From the NCBI RefSeq assembly GCF_028023875.1, contig NZ_JAQIPB010000001.1, positions 372,001-436,000 on the forward strand: 64,000 bases of DNA, written 5' to 3'. Made by a program: the position numbers and the translations under genes. Of the stretch, positions 1 to 9,642 are shown in pieces. The notes beneath the pieces were generated by a model that saw only the letters and a list, made by a program, of their open reading frames with translations, was not told where the DNA came from and did no database searches. This stretch comes from Xenophilus arseniciresistens. GTDB taxonomy: Bacteria > Pseudomonadota > Gammaproteobacteria > Burkholderiales > Burkholderiaceae_C. Position 1 is the stretch's first letter; each line of letters begins with the position of its first letter.

Positions 1-18
1 CCTTTTCGCCTTCCTGCC

Positions 19-2028
19 ATGTACGCCACACACTTCCTCGATCTGCCGCCGCTGCTCAGTGCCGGGGGCACGGTGCATCTGCCGGGCTCCAAGAGCATCT
101 CCAACCGCGTGCTGCTGCTGGCCGCGCTGGCCAGCGGCACCACGCGCGTGCACGACCTGCTGGATTCGGACGACACGCGCGTGATGCTCGATGCGCTGCG
201 CGCGCTGGGCTGCGGCCTGCGGCGCGAGGGCCCGGTGCTGGAGATCGACGGACTGGGCGGCCAGGTGCGCACAGCGCAGGCTTCCCTGTTCCTGGGCAAC
301 GCGGGCACGGCCATGCGCCCGCTGACGGCGGCGCTGGCACTGCTGGGCGGCGACTTCGAACTGCGCGGCGTGCCGCGCATGCACGAGCGCCCCATCGGCG
401 ATCTGGTGGATGCGCTGGTACAGCTGGGCTGCGAGCTCGAGTACCTGGGCAACCCCGGCTACCCGCCGCTGCGCATCCGGCCCGTGGCGCAGGCGCAGCT
501 GCATCTGGATGCGCCGATCCGCGTGCGCGGCGATGTCTCCAGCCAGTTTCTCACTGCCTTGCTGCTGGCCCTGCCGCTCGCAGCCACGCAGCGGCCCATC
601 GTCATCGAGGTGGTGGGCGAGCTGATCTCCAAGCCCTATGTGGAGATCACGCTGAACCTGCTCGCGCGCTTTGGCATTGCCATCGAGCGCGAGGGCTGGC
701 AACGCTTCACCATCCCTGCGGGCAGCCATTACCAGTCGCCAGGCCAGATCCATGTGGAGGCCGATGCTTCGTCGGCCAGCTATTTCATCGCGTTGGGCGC
801 GCTGGCGGCGCCGCGCGCGGGCCACGACGGCATTCGCATCGAAGGCGTGGGCGCGGCCTCGATCCAAGGCGACATCCGTTTCGTCGATGCAGCCCGCCAG
901 ATGGGCGCGCAGGTGGACAGCGGCCCCAACTGGCTGCAGGTGCGGCGCGGCGCCTGGCCGCTCAAGGCCATCGACCTGGACGCCAACCACATCCCCGACG
1001 CCGCCATGACCCTGGCGGTGATGGCGCTGTACGCCGACGGCCCAAGCACCCTGCGCAACATCGCGAGCTGGCGCGTCAAGGAAACCGACCGCATCGACGC
1101 CATGGCCATCGAGCTGCGCAAGCTGGGCGCCACGGTGGAGGCCGGGCCGGACTTCCTGCGCATCGAGCCGCTGCCCACCGGCCAATGGCGGCGCGCCGCG
1201 ATCCACACCTACGACGACCATCGCGTGGCGATGTGTTTCTCCCTGGCCGCGCTCAACCCCGATGGTCTGCCGGTGCGCATCCTCGACCCCAAGTGCGTGG
1301 CCAAGACCTTCCCTGACTATTTCGAGACCCTGTTCGAGGTGGTGGAACCCGTGGCCGTGCCCGTGATCTGCGTGGATGGCCCCACGGCTTCGGGCAAGGG
1401 CACGCTGGCCGCGGAACTCGCGCGCCAGCTCGGCTACCACTACCTGGACTCAGGCGCGCTGTACCGCGTCGCGGGCCTGGCCGCGCGGCGCGCCCACCTG
1501 GCGCTGGAGCCATCGCAGGAAGCCGCCATTGCCGACCTGGCCCGCGCCCTGCCCCTGCGCTTCGACGCCGGCCGCGTGTGGCTGGGCGATGAGGACATCA
1601 GTGACGCCATCCGCACCGAAGCCGCCGGCATGGACGCCTCCCGCGTATCGGCACTGCCCGCCGTGCGCGAGGCGCTGCAGGCCCTGCAGCAGGGCTTCAG
1701 GCGCCTGCCGGGGCTGGTGGCGGACGGCCGCGACATGGGCACCGTGATCTTCCCGGACGCCCCGCTGAAGGTGTACCTCACGGCCAGCGCCGCGCATCGC
1801 GCCGAGCGACGCCATAAGCAATTGATTTCCAAGGGAATTTCGGCTAACATCGCCGACCTTCGTGCCGACCTGGAGGCGCGCGATGCGCGGGATTCGTCCC
1901 GCAGCGTGGCGCCCTTGAAGCCGGCCGAGGATGCCCGCCTCCTGGACAACTCCGATCAGACCGCACAGCAGTCGGTGGATCAGGTCTTGCACTGGTGGCG
2001 GCAGGTGCAGCCCTTCAGCGAAGGCTGA
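19..2028 (+). CDS. aroA-cmk: Fused 3-phosphoshikimate 1-carboxyvinyltransferase / cytidylate kinase
   Basis: One 669-residue frame joins two enzymes. Residues 1 to about 440 are EPSP synthase of the shikimate pathway, with the substrate-binding start [10 protein letters not shown] near residue 21 and the motif [11 protein letters not shown] near residue 92. Residues from about 446 on are cytidylate kinase, with the P-loop GPTASGKG and the CMP-binding DGRDMGT. The junction lies near base 1355, with no stop or internal start signal, so the fusion looks genuine. Such a bifunctional annotation is known in Comamonadaceae. The first ATG is used; there is no clear ribosome-binding site, and the upstream gene lies outside the window. 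rpsA follows, as cmk-rpsA does in many proteobacteria. The enzymes act in different cytoplasmic pathways (aromatic amino acids; CMP and dCMP phosphorylation). Confidence 0.96.
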   Translation: MYATHFLDLPPLLSAGGTVHLPGSKSISNRVLLLAALASGTTRVHDLLDSDDTRVMLDALRALGCGLRREGPVLEIDGLGGQVRTAQASLFLGNAGTAMRPLTAALALLGGDFELRGVPRMHERPIGDLVDALVQLGCELEYLGNPGYPPLRIRPVAQAQLHLDAPIRVRGDVSSQFLTALLLALPLAATQRPIVIEVVGELISKPYVEITLNLLARFGIAIEREGWQRFTIPAGSHYQSPGQIHVEADASSASYFIALGALAAPRAGHDGIRIEGVGAASIQGDIRFVDAARQMGAQVDSGPNWLQVRRGAWPLKAIDLDANHIPDAAMTLAVMALYADGPSTLRNIASWRVKETDRIDAMAIELRKLGATVEAGPDFLRIEPLPTGQWRRAAIHTYDDHRVAMCFSLAALNPDGLPVRILDPKCVAKTFPDYFETLFEVVEPVAVPVICVDGPTASGKGTLAAELARQLGYHYLDSGALYRVAGLAARRAHLALEPSQEAAIADLARALPLRFDAGRVWLGDEDISDAIRTEAAGMDASRVSALPAVREALQALQQGFRRLPGLVADGRDMGTVIFPDAPLKVYLTASAAHRAERRHKQLISKGISANIADLRADLEARDARDSSRSVAPLKPAEDARLLDNSDQTAQQSVDQVLHWWRQVQPFSEG

Positions 2029-2065
2029 AGGGCCGGGCCGCTCCACTCCCTGTGGGGCGGTCTTT
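2011..2065 (+). terminator. Tandem hairpins after aroA-cmk, likely weak terminator
   Basis: A perfect 9-bp stem, CCCTTCAGC (2011-2019) with GCTGAAGGG (2024-2032) and loop GAAG, spans the aroA-cmk stop codon. It is followed by a second stem of 11 pairs with two G-U pairs (2036-2046 with 2052-2062) and then a short T run (2063-2065). The short T run suggests partial termination, attenuating read-through into rpsA. Confidence 0.5.
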
Positions 2066-2227
2066 CTGGTCCCGGCAGGCTCTCCTCGCGCGTCAGCGCA
2101 CTGGCCTGCCGGTTGTTCAACCTACAACCCGGGCGCAAGCCCACAACCACCGTCCCCAGCCATAGAAACAGTTGCGAGCGATCCTGCATGGGCAACTGGA
2201 AACCTGGCGGATGGAACAGGAACACTC

Positions 2228-3913
2228 ATGTCCGAATCTTTTGCCGCTCTCTTTGAAGAGTCCCTCAAGCGTTCTGAAATGCGCGCAGGCGAGGTCATCA
2301 CCGCCGAGGTGGTGCGTGTCGAGCACAACCACGTGGTGGTCAATGCCGGCCTGAAGTCCGAAGCCTACGTGCCGATCGAAGAGTTCAAGAACGACCAGGG
2401 CGAGCTCGAAGTGCAAGCCGGCGACTTCGTGTCCGTGGCCATCGGCTCCGTCGAAAACGGCTACGGCGACACCATCCTCTCGCGCGACACCGCCAAGCGT
2501 CTGGCTTCGTGGCTGGCGCTGGAGAAGGCCCTGGAATCCGGCGAATTCGTCACCGGCACCACCAGCGGCAAGGTCAAGGGCGGCCTGACGGTGCTGGTCA
2601 ACGGCATCCGCGCCTTCCTGCCCGGTTCGCTGATCGACACGCGTCCGGTCAAGGACCTGACCCCCTACGAGAACAAGACCCTGGAATTCAAGGTCATCAA
2701 GCTCGACCGCAAGCGCAACAACGTGGTGCTGAGCCGCCGCGCCGTGGTCGAAGCCAGCATGGGCGAAGAACGCGCCAAGCTGATGGAGACCCTGAAGGAA
2801 GGCGCCGTGGTGCATGGCGTGGTCAAGAACATCACCGAATACGGTGCGTTCGTGGACCTGGGCGGCATCGACGGCCTGCTGCACATCACCGACATGGCAT
2901 GGCGTCGCGTGCGCCACCCGAGCGAAGTGGTGCAGGCCGGCCAGGAAATCACGGCCAAGATCCTCAAGTTCGACACCGAGAAGAACCGCGTCTCGCTGGG
3001 CCTCAAGCAGATGGGCGACGACCCGTGGATGGGCGTGTCGCGCCGTTATCCGCAGGCCACCCGCCTGTTCGGCAAGGTCACGAACATCGCCGACTACGGC
3101 GCCTTCGTCGAGCTGGAACCCGGCATCGAAGGTCTGGTGCACGTCTCCGAAATGGACTGGACCAACAAGAACGTGGCCCCGAACAAGATCGTGTCGCTGG
3201 GTGACGAAGTCGAAGTCATGGTCCTGGAGATCGACGAAGACAAGCGCCGCATCAGCCTGGGCATGAAGCAGTGCAAGGCCAACCCCTGGCAGGAATTCGC
3301 GCAAAACACCAAGCGCGGCGACCGCGTCAAGGGCCCGATCAAGTCGATCACCGACTTCGGCGTGTTCGTGGGCCTGGCTGCCGGCATCGACGGCCTGGTG
3401 CACCTGTCCGACCTGTCGTGGAACGAAGCTGGCGAAGCCGCTGTCCGCAACTACAAGAAGGGCCAGGAAGTCGAAGCCATCGTGCTGGCCGTGGACGTGG
3501 ACCGCGAGCGCATCAGCCTGGGCATCAAGCAGCTCGACGGCGACCCGTTCACCACCTTCGTGACCGTGAACGACAAGGGCCAGACCGTGACCGGCAAGGT
3601 CAAGACCGTGGACCCGCGTGGTGCCGAGATCGACCTGGGCAGCGACGTGGTGGGCTACCTGCGCGCCTCCGAAATCAGCCGTGACCGCGTGGAAGACGCG
3701 CGCAACGTGCTCAAGGAAGGCGACGAAGTCACGGCCGTGGTGGTCAACGTGGATCGCAAGACCCGCAACATCCAGCTGTCGATCAAGCAGAAGGACATGG
3801 TTGACCAACAGGAAGCCATGGCTCATCTGAGCCAGCAGTCGGCGCGTGAAAACGCCGGCACGACCAGCCTGGGCGCCCTGCTGCGCGCCAAGCTGGACGG
3901 CGGCGACAAGTAA
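2228..3913 (+). CDS. rpsA: 30S ribosomal protein S1
   Basis: This 561-residue protein binds mRNA on the 30S subunit and helps unfold it during translation initiation. It shows the family's repeated S1/OB-fold units, each with a signature such as [17 protein letters not shown] or [18 protein letters not shown]; six units fit the length, which is the usual proteobacterial size. The ATG at 2228 begins [12 protein letters not shown], the typical N-terminus. The frame stays open upstream to 1931, but that part overlaps aroA-cmk and has no S1 similarity. It lies in the conserved order cmk-rpsA-ihfB. A 199-base leader separates it from aroA-cmk and probably contains its own promoter. Confidence 0.98.
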   Translation: MSESFAALFEESLKRSEMRAGEVITAEVVRVEHNHVVVNAGLKSEAYVPIEEFKNDQGELEVQAGDFVSVAIGSVENGYGDTILSRDTAKRLASWLALEKALESGEFVTGTTSGKVKGGLTVLVNGIRAFLPGSLIDTRPVKDLTPYENKTLEFKVIKLDRKRNNVVLSRRAVVEASMGEERAKLMETLKEGAVVHGVVKNITEYGAFVDLGGIDGLLHITDMAWRRVRHPSEVVQAGQEITAKILKFDTEKNRVSLGLKQMGDDPWMGVSRRYPQATRLFGKVTNIADYGAFVELEPGIEGLVHVSEMDWTNKNVAPNKIVSLGDEVEVMVLEIDEDKRRISLGMKQCKANPWQEFAQNTKRGDRVKGPIKSITDFGVFVGLAAGIDGLVHLSDLSWNEAGEAAVRNYKKGQEVEAIVLAVDVDRERISLGIKQLDGDPFTTFVTVNDKGQTVTGKVKTVDPRGAEIDLGSDVVGYLRASEISRDRVEDARNVLKEGDEVTAVVVNVDRKTRNIQLSIKQKDMVDQQEAMAHLSQQSARENAGTTSLGALLRAKLDGGDK

Positions 3914-4004
3914 GCACGCAACAAGAGCCTGAGCGTCTGGCGCTTCGCGTTGAGCGTGGAAACACGCCGACCAACGCAAGGCGCCGGGCGCTCGACGTGC
4001 CCGC

Positions 4005-4325
4005 ATGACCCGCTCCGACCTCGTTGAAGAACTGGCTGCACGATTCCCGCAACTCACGCATCGGGATGCGGAATCGGCCGTCAAGACCATGCTCGACGCC
4101 ATGAGCGACGCGCTGGTGCGTGGTCACCGCATCGAGATCCGTGGCTTCGGCAGCTTTTCGGTCAACCGCCGGCCGCCCCGCATCGGACGCAACCCGCGTT
4201 CGGGCGAGAGCGTGCAGGTGCCTGAAAAGCGCGTCCCCCACTTCAAGCCGGGCAAGGCCCTGCGCGAAGCGGTGGATGGCCGCGGTGGTGCAGCGGTGGA
4301 CGACGACGACACCAGCGACGACTGA
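4005..4325 (+). CDS. ihfB: Integration host factor subunit beta
   Basis: This 106-residue HU/IHF-family protein is one half of the heterodimer that binds and sharply bends DNA. IHF is needed at many sigma-54 promoters, which is relevant to the nitrate region of this window. Seen in the sequence are the N-terminal helices ([15 protein letters not shown]), the motif [14 protein letters not shown] and the DNA-intercalating arm around GRNPRSGE. The C-terminus has a short acidic tail (DDDDTSDD). It follows rpsA by 91 bases, as in E. coli. Confidence 0.96.
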   Translation: MTRSDLVEELAARFPQLTHRDAESAVKTMLDAMSDALVRGHRIEIRGFGSFSVNRRPPRIGRNPRSGESVQVPEKRVPHFKPGKALREAVDGRGGAAVDDDDTSDD

Positions 4326-4393
4326 CCGATGCCCACGTCCGCAAGGCGTGGCGCACGGCTTTCTTAGAATCCGACCCGGCTCACGGGATCGGC

Positions 4394-4738
4394 ATGAAAT
4401 ATTTCCTGTGGCTGCTCAAGGCAGCCATTTTTTTTACCCTCTTCGCCTTCGCGCTGAACAACCAGCACGATGCGACGGTGAACTTCTTCTTCGGCACCTA
4501 CTGGCGCGCGCCGCTGGTGCTGGTGGTGCTGGCGGCCTTTGCCGGCGGCATGGTGGTGGGCGTGCTGGGCATGCTGCCGCTGTGGTGGCGGCACCGGCTC
4601 GCGGCCCAACAGGCCCAGCAGCAGCAACAACAGGCGCAGCCCGAGACGCCGCCGCTGCCTCCTGCCACCACGCCGCCATCCGCCCTGCACGGCACCGGCG
4701 CCCCGGAACCGACCATCGCCCGCCACCATGGACTTTGA
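4394..4738 (+). CDS. lapA: LapA family inner-membrane protein (DUF1049)
   Basis: This 114-residue protein has two hydrophobic segments (about residues 4-22 and 43-64), typical of LapA (YciS), the small partner of LapB in lipopolysaccharide assembly. The motif ALNNQHDATVNFFFG between the segments fits the family. The cytoplasmic tail is rich in glutamine and proline and probably unstructured. The stop codon lies inside the first codons of lapB (11-base overlap), so the two are translationally coupled. A possible -10 element TAGAAT lies at 4365-4370. Confidence 0.88.
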   Translation: MKYFLWLLKAAIFFTLFAFALNNQHDATVNFFFGTYWRAPLVLVVLAAFAGGMVVGVLGMLPLWWRHRLAAQQAQQQQQQAQPETPPLPPATTPPSALHGTGAPEPTIARHHGL

Positions 4739-5930
4739 TTTCAGCTGGCTCCTGCTGGGCCTTCCCATCGCTTTCGTGTTGGGATGGCTGGCCTCGCGCC
4801 TGGACCTGCGCCAGTTGCGGCTGGAGAACCGCCAGGCCCCCAAGGCCTACTTCCGCGGCCTGAACTACCTGCTCAACGAACAGCAGGACCAGGCCATCGA
4901 CGCCTTCATCGAGGCGGTGCAGAACGACCCCGACACGCAGGAGCTTCACTTCGCGCTGGGCAACCTGTTCCGCCGCCGCGGCGAATACCAGCGCGCCGTG
5001 CGCGTGCACGAGCACCTGCTGTCGCGCGGCGACCTCAGCCGCGCCGACCGCGAGCGCGCCCAGCATGCGCTGGCGCGCGACTTCCTCAGCGCCGGCCTGC
5101 TTGACCGCGCGGAAGCCGCATTGCAGAAGCTCGAGGGCACGGCCTACGAGAACGAAGCCCGGCTGGCGCTGCTGGCCATCTACGAGCGCTCCCGCGAGTG
5201 GGCGCAGGCCGAAGCCGTGGCCCAGAAGCTGGACGCCGCAGGCCAGGCCAGCTATGCCACGCGCCGCGCCCACCACCTGTGCGAACAGGCGCAGGAACTC
5301 AGCAGCCAGGGCGCCGTCGATGCCGCGCTGGGCCTGCTGCGCCAGGCCGCAGAGCTGGCGCCCGAGGCGCCGCGCCCGGCCATCGACCTGGCGGCCCTGC
5401 AGCTGCGCGCGGGCGATGCCGCAGCCGCCTTCGAGACCCTGCGCCGGCTCAGCGAAGTGGCGCCACTGGCCCTGCCCCTTTACGCCGCACAGCTGCAGCA
5501 GGCCGCCCAGGGCGCCCAGCGCGTCGCCGAGGCACAAGGCCTGCTGCGCGCGCGCTATGCACAGGCTCCATCCATCGACGTGCTGGAAGCGCTGATGGCG
5601 CTCGGAGCGAGCCCGTCCCAGGCCGAAGACGGCGCAGCAGCAGCAGCAGCACCGGCAGGCGCTGGCGACAACCCGCGCGACGGCTACCTGCAGCACCTCA
5701 GACACCAGCCGTCCTCGCTGGTCGCGGCCTCGCGCTGGCTCAGCCGCGAACGCTTCACGGACGACGCGCAGACCCACGCGCCAGTCCAGAAGGCGCTGGA
5801 CCAGGCGGCGCGCCCGCTGCTGCGCTACCGCTGCGCGGCCTGCGGTTTCGAGGCGCACCAGTACTTCTGGCACTGCCCCGGCTGCCAGGCCTGGGACAGC
5901 TATCCGCCGCGCCGCGTCGAAGAGCTGTAG
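4728..5930 (+). CDS. lapB: Lipopolysaccharide assembly protein LapB (TPR and rubredoxin-like)
   Basis: This 400-residue protein has one N-terminal membrane helix (FSWLLLGLPIAFVLGWLAS), a series of TPR repeats (about residues 40-340) and a C-terminal rubredoxin-like knuckle (CAACGF ... CPGC). That is the architecture of LapB (YciM), which in E. coli controls LpxC turnover through FtsH and so balances lipopolysaccharide against phospholipid synthesis. The ATG at 4728 gives the usual N-terminus MDFDFSW; the open frame upstream (from 4539) overlaps lapA and is not homologous. A run of GCA codons near 5636-5652 encodes a polyalanine stretch in a linker before the last repeats. Confidence 0.93.
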   Translation: MDFDFSWLLLGLPIAFVLGWLASRLDLRQLRLENRQAPKAYFRGLNYLLNEQQDQAIDAFIEAVQNDPDTQELHFALGNLFRRRGEYQRAVRVHEHLLSRGDLSRADRERAQHALARDFLSAGLLDRAEAALQKLEGTAYENEARLALLAIYERSREWAQAEAVAQKLDAAGQASYATRRAHHLCEQAQELSSQGAVDAALGLLRQAAELAPEAPRPAIDLAALQLRAGDAAAAFETLRRLSEVAPLALPLYAAQLQQAAQGAQRVAEAQGLLRARYAQAPSIDVLEALMALGASPSQAEDGAAAAAAPAGAGDNPRDGYLQHLRHQPSSLVAASRWLSRERFTDDAQTHAPVQKALDQAARPLLRYRCAACGFEAHQYFWHCPGCQAWDSYPPRRVEEL

Positions 5931-5966
5931 CAAGCCCCGCCCCGCCGCCCGGGGCGCGAAGGCTTC

Positions 5967-6071
5967 ATACGGTTTTGCATTCAAGCGCAGAGCGAGGCGG
6001 GGTGCCGAAGACAGTGCTGACGCACGGCGAGGCACCCCAACGAAGCTATGCGTTTGAAGGCAAAACCGTAT
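5967..6071. repeat. 105-base inverted repeat between convergent genes
   Basis: The outer arms, 5967-5989 and 6049-6071, are 23 bases each and complementary at 21 positions. An inner perfect 8-bp stem pairs GGGGTGCC (5999-6006) with GGCACCCC (6031-6038). The right arm ends on the first base of the dehydrogenase stop codon (read on the plus strand). There is no long T run, so it is not a classical terminator. It may be a REP- or MITE-like element, or a transcription barrier between lapB and the convergent dehydrogenase gene. Confidence 0.75.
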
Positions 6072-8182
6072 CAGTTCTTGGGCCGGACGGCGTCGGCCGT
6101 GCCCTGGATGAAGGCCTTGATCTTCTCCACGTCCTGCGGGCTCAGCTTGCCCGTGAAGTCGGGCATGCCACGCGAGGTGGCCGGTCCCTTGAACACGAAC
6201 TTGTCGAGGTGCTCGATGAAGGCCGGATCCATGTAGCCCAGGTTGGGGATGTTGCCGCCGCGGTCCACGCCCGGCACCCCATGGCAGAAGGCGCAGTTGC
6301 TCACGTACAGCGCCGTGCCGGCGCTCACCTGGCTCTTGTCGTAAGGCACGCCCTGCAGCAGCTTGCCCTGCTGGTAGGCCACGAAGGACGGGGGCTCGGC
6401 CTTGCCGTCGAGCACGAAGGTGTAGACCGTGCCCGGCCCCTTGCGCTCGGTGTGGCGGGCCGCCAGCCCATAGACGCCGCCCCAGCCCACGGCGATGGAC
6501 ACGTACTGCCGCCCATCCACCTCGTAGGTCACAGGCGCGGCCACCACGCCGGTGCCGGTAGGCTTCTCCCACAGCTTCTTGCCGTTGCGCGCGTCATAGG
6601 CCACGAAGCGGCCGTCGGCCGTGCCCTGAAACACGAGGTTGCCCGCCGTGGCCAGGGTGCCGCCGTTCCAGGGCGACACATGCTCCACGCGCCAGCGCTC
6701 CTTCTGGGCCACCGGGTCCCAGGCGATCAGGCGGCCGAAGGGCTTGCTCTTGGCCGGCTCCATGTTGACCAGCGTGGCGGTGTTCCAGCCGATGTTGCTG
6801 TGCGGCTCGGGCAGCGAACCGGCGTTGAAGCGCCAGTTCTTGTTGTCCTGCAAGGTCAGCGGCACATGCTGCGCAGGCAGGTAGACCAGGCCCGTCTGCG
6901 GGTTGAAGGACATGGAGTGCCAGTTGTGCGCGCCGAAGGCGCTGGGGATGATGTCGCGCGCGCGGTCGCCGCTGCGGGCGATGGCCGTCTCGATGGGCCG
7001 CCCCTTGGCGTCGTAGCCGCTGGCCCAGTTCACGTCGACGAAATTCCTGGCCGAGATGAACTGCCCGTTGGTGCGGTCGATGACGAAGAAGAAGCCATTC
7101 TTGGGCGCGTGCAGGATCACCTTGCGCAGCTTGTTCTGGATCTTGAGGTCGGCCAGGATCATGGGCTGGGTCGACGTGAAGTCCCAGTTGTCGCCCGGCG
7201 TCTCCTGGTAATGCCACACGTACTTGCCGGTGTCCGGGTCCAGCGCGACGATGCTGGCCAGGTACAGGTTGTCGCCCCCGCCCGGGCTTCGCTTGCTGCG
7301 CGCCCAGGGCGAACCGTTGCCGGTGCCGATGTACATCAGGTTCAGCTCGGGGTCGAAGGCCATGGTGTCCCAGGCCGTGCCGCCGCCGCCGGCCTCCCAC
7401 CACTTGCCCGCCGGGTCCCAGGTCTTCGCCGCCTGGGCCATGGCCTCGTTCTCGAAGGGCTTCGAGGGATCGCCCGGCACGGTGAACCAGCGCCACTTCT
7501 GCTCGCCGCTGCCCGCGTCGTAGGCCGTGATGTAGCCGCGCACCCCGTATTCGGCTCCGCCGTTGCCGATGATGACCTTGCCCTTGAAGACGCGCGGCGC
7601 ACCGGTGATGGTGTAGCTGTACTTGCGGTCGACGATGGTGTCCTTCTCCCACACCTTCGCGCCGGTGGCGGCATCCAGGGCGATCAGGCGACCATCGAAG
7701 GCCGCCACGAAAACCTTGCCCTGGTACACGGCCACGCCGCGGTTGACCACGTCGCAGCAGCCCTTGAAGCCGCTGGCACGGTCCACCTTGGGGTCGAAGC
7801 TCCACAGCCGCTTGCCGCTGCGCACGTCCACGGCATGCACCACGCTCCAGCTCGCGCTGACGTACATGATGCCGTCCACCACCACCGGCGTGGCCTCCAC
7901 GCCGCGCGTGGATTCCAGGTCGTAGGACCAGGCCAGCCCCAGCCTCTTCACGTTCTCGGTGTCGAGCTGCTTCAGGCGCGAGAAGCGCGTCTCGCCATGG
8001 TCCAGTCCGTGGCTGGGCCAGTCTCTGGTGGCTTGCGCGTTGTCGCGGATGCTCTGGGTGTCGATGCGCGCCGTCACGCTGCGCATGTGCTCGGGCGAGG
8101 CCTTGGCCTGCGCCCAGGCGCCGGCCGGCAGCGCCAGCAGCGCAGTTGCCCACAGCACGGCAGGGATGGAACGGAGATTCAT
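6071..8182 (-). CDS. PQQ-dependent quinohemoprotein alcohol dehydrogenase
   Basis: This 703-residue periplasmic enzyme oxidises alcohols with pyrroloquinoline quinone and passes electrons through its own heme c. Seen are a signal peptide (about residues 1-25, ending AWAQA), the beta-propeller dehydrogenase domain, the vicinal disulfide pair in FKGCCDVV, the metal and PQQ-site residues in TGNGSPW and GDNWDFTS, and a C-terminal cytochrome c domain with heme site CAFCHG. This is the type II architecture. The start at 8182 is chosen for the signal peptide and a strong AGGAGG a few bases upstream; the frame runs open to 8278. It is divergent from a GAF/Fis regulator, its likely controller. No PQQ biosynthesis genes lie nearby. 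The substrate cannot be told from the sequence. Confidence 0.93.
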   Translation of the reverse strand: MNLRSIPAVLWATALLALPAGAWAQAKASPEHMRSVTARIDTQSIRDNAQATRDWPSHGLDHGETRFSRLKQLDTENVKRLGLAWSYDLESTRGVEATPVVVDGIMYVSASWSVVHAVDVRSGKRLWSFDPKVDRASGFKGCCDVVNRGVAVYQGKVFVAAFDGRLIALDAATGAKVWEKDTIVDRKYSYTITGAPRVFKGKVIIGNGGAEYGVRGYITAYDAGSGEQKWRWFTVPGDPSKPFENEAMAQAAKTWDPAGKWWEAGGGGTAWDTMAFDPELNLMYIGTGNGSPWARSKRSPGGGDNLYLASIVALDPDTGKYVWHYQETPGDNWDFTSTQPMILADLKIQNKLRKVILHAPKNGFFFVIDRTNGQFISARNFVDVNWASGYDAKGRPIETAIARSGDRARDIIPSAFGAHNWHSMSFNPQTGLVYLPAQHVPLTLQDNKNWRFNAGSLPEPHSNIGWNTATLVNMEPAKSKPFGRLIAWDPVAQKERWRVEHVSPWNGGTLATAGNLVFQGTADGRFVAYDARNGKKLWEKPTGTGVVAAPVTYEVDGRQYVSIAVGWGGVYGLAARHTERKGPGTVYTFVLDGKAEPPSFVAYQQGKLLQGVPYDKSQVSAGTALYVSNCAFCHGVPGVDRGGNIPNLGYMDPAFIEHLDKFVFKGPATSRGMPDFTGKLSPQDVEKIKAFIQGTADAVRPKN

Positions 8183-8299
8183 TCGTGGTGCCTCCTGCAT
8201 GACTTGTTCTGCGTTCATGGAGACCGGCGCGCGGCTCCACGGACGGACCTTAAGAAATGCGTCCCCGACGCTCAACACCCGGACGAACCCTAGGCCCGA

Positions 8300-8320
8300 T
8301 GTGTACCGCCACGGAACACA
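8300..8320. promoter_or_regulatory. Candidate operator TGTGT-N11-ACACA
   Basis: A symmetric pair, TGTGT (8300-8304) and ACACA (8316-8320), sits in the 232-base gap between the divergent dehydrogenase and GAF/Fis regulator genes. Inverted repeats with TGT/ACA arms are common sites for Fis-type helix-turn-helix regulators. This is a pattern match only. Confidence 0.3.
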
Positions 8321-8414
8321 AAGGCCGCACAGGGCGGCGCCCGACCATGGGTGATTCCCCTAGTCATGCCCTGCGGCGGCGCGCCAACACAATCGCAGCC
8401 GGCACGGCACCACC

Positions 8415-9611
8415 ATGCGCCCCACGATCTCGCCCCGAGCGCTGCCCAACCCCTTCTTCGCGACGCAGGAAGACCGCGTGGCGCTGGCGCGCGAACGCTA
8501 TTTCGAGCACGGCGAGCGCCCCTCGGGGCTCGTGCCCGAGCCGGTCATCCAGTCATGGGCCCGCTGCCTGGGCGCCAGCCGAGACCCGGGCGAGACCCTC
8601 AGCTTCGACCCCATCAGCAAGCTGCGCGTGGCGACCGTGCTGACCAGGAACCGCGCGCTGCTCGAGGCCGCCACCGACCCCATCGCCGAGCTGGAAACCG
8701 TGATCACCGGCAGCCAGGCCCGCGTCATGCTGACCAGCAGCGAGGGCGTGGTGGTGCTGGCCTCGCAGCCCACCGCAGGCGATGGCCCGCTGCTGCGATC
8801 GGTCGCGCGCGTGGGCGTGAGCATCGGCGAGACCACCGTGGGCACGGGTGCGCCCGGTGTCGCCGTCGACACCGGCGAGGTCTGCGTCGTGCAGGGTGCG
8901 GAACACTTCTTCCGCTGCCTGGCCAGCCTGTACTGCGCCGCGGCGCCGGTGCGCGATGCCAGCGGCCGCATCGTCGCAATGCTGGACCTGAGCACCGAAC
9001 AGGGGCCGTTCCGCTTCGATGCCGGCGCCATGGCCCACATGTACGCCACCAGCATCGAGAACCGCCTGCTGACCCGCTCGGCGCGCGCGCAGCTGCTGCT
9101 GCGCTTCCAGGCCAGCCCGGCCATGTTCGACACGCCGCTCGAAGGCCTGGCCGCCGTGGACGGCAAGGGGCGGCTGCTCTGGTTCAATGGCGTGGGCGCG
9201 CGGCTGCTCGGCCATCCGCGCGTGCCCGAGGCGGGGCTGGAGGCCGAAGCGGTGTTCGGGCTGGATCTGCCGCAGTTGCTGGCCCTGTCCCATGCAGGCC
9301 GCGCCCGCCCGCGGATGCTGCCCTGCGGCCTCACGCTCTGGATGGCGGCGCAACTGGACGCGCGCGACAGCCGCACGGACGAGTCGCCGCTCACCCAGGC
9401 CGCAGCGCTGGCCCACGAACCGCAAGAGGACAGCGCGACGACGCCCGCATCAGCCGCCTCATCGCCCTCGCTGGACGAAGCCAACCGCAGCCTGATCGAG
9501 CAGACCCTGGCCCAGTGCCAGGGCAATGTGTCGCGCGCTGCGCGCGTGCTGGGCGTGTCGCGCGGGCTGCTTTACCGCCGGCTGCGGCAGTGGGGAAGCG
9601 TCCAGGGCTGA
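8415..9611 (+). CDS. AcoR-like regulator with GAF and Fis-type HTH, lacking the AAA+ domain
   Basis: This 398-residue protein resembles sigma-54 activators of the AcoR type at both ends. It has an N-terminal sensory part with a GAF domain (about residues 70-200), a PAS-like segment (LEGLAAVDGKGRLLWFNG, near 240) and a C-terminal Fis-type helix-turn-helix (NVSRAARVLGVSRGLLYRRL). The central AAA+ domain, with the GAFTGA loop that contacts sigma-54, is absent; a short alanine- and serine-rich linker is there instead. It therefore probably regulates through sigma-70 polymerase or as a repressor. It is divergent from the PQQ alcohol dehydrogenase and is its probable regulator; the inducer is unknown. 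Confidence 0.82.
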   Translation: MRPTISPRALPNPFFATQEDRVALARERYFEHGERPSGLVPEPVIQSWARCLGASRDPGETLSFDPISKLRVATVLTRNRALLEAATDPIAELETVITGSQARVMLTSSEGVVVLASQPTAGDGPLLRSVARVGVSIGETTVGTGAPGVAVDTGEVCVVQGAEHFFRCLASLYCAAAPVRDASGRIVAMLDLSTEQGPFRFDAGAMAHMYATSIENRLLTRSARAQLLLRFQASPAMFDTPLEGLAAVDGKGRLLWFNGVGARLLGHPRVPEAGLEAEAVFGLDLPQLLALSHAGRARPRMLPCGLTLWMAAQLDARDSRTDESPLTQAAALAHEPQEDSATTPASAASSPSLDEANRSLIEQTLAQCQGNVSRAARVLGVSRGLLYRRLRQWGSVQG

Positions 9612-9642
9612 TGCCCAGGCGCGCGGCGCCGGATCATCGGGA

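Noticed and set aside
2117-4102. A 661-codon open frame antisense to rpsA
   Set aside because: The translation is a low-complexity shadow (rich in H, V, D, A, L) of a well-supported gene; long antisense frames are expected at this GC content.
5636-5652. GCA trinucleotide run in lapB as a phase-variable repeat
   Set aside because: A change in copy number would keep the reading frame, and the run is short, so phase variation is unlikely.
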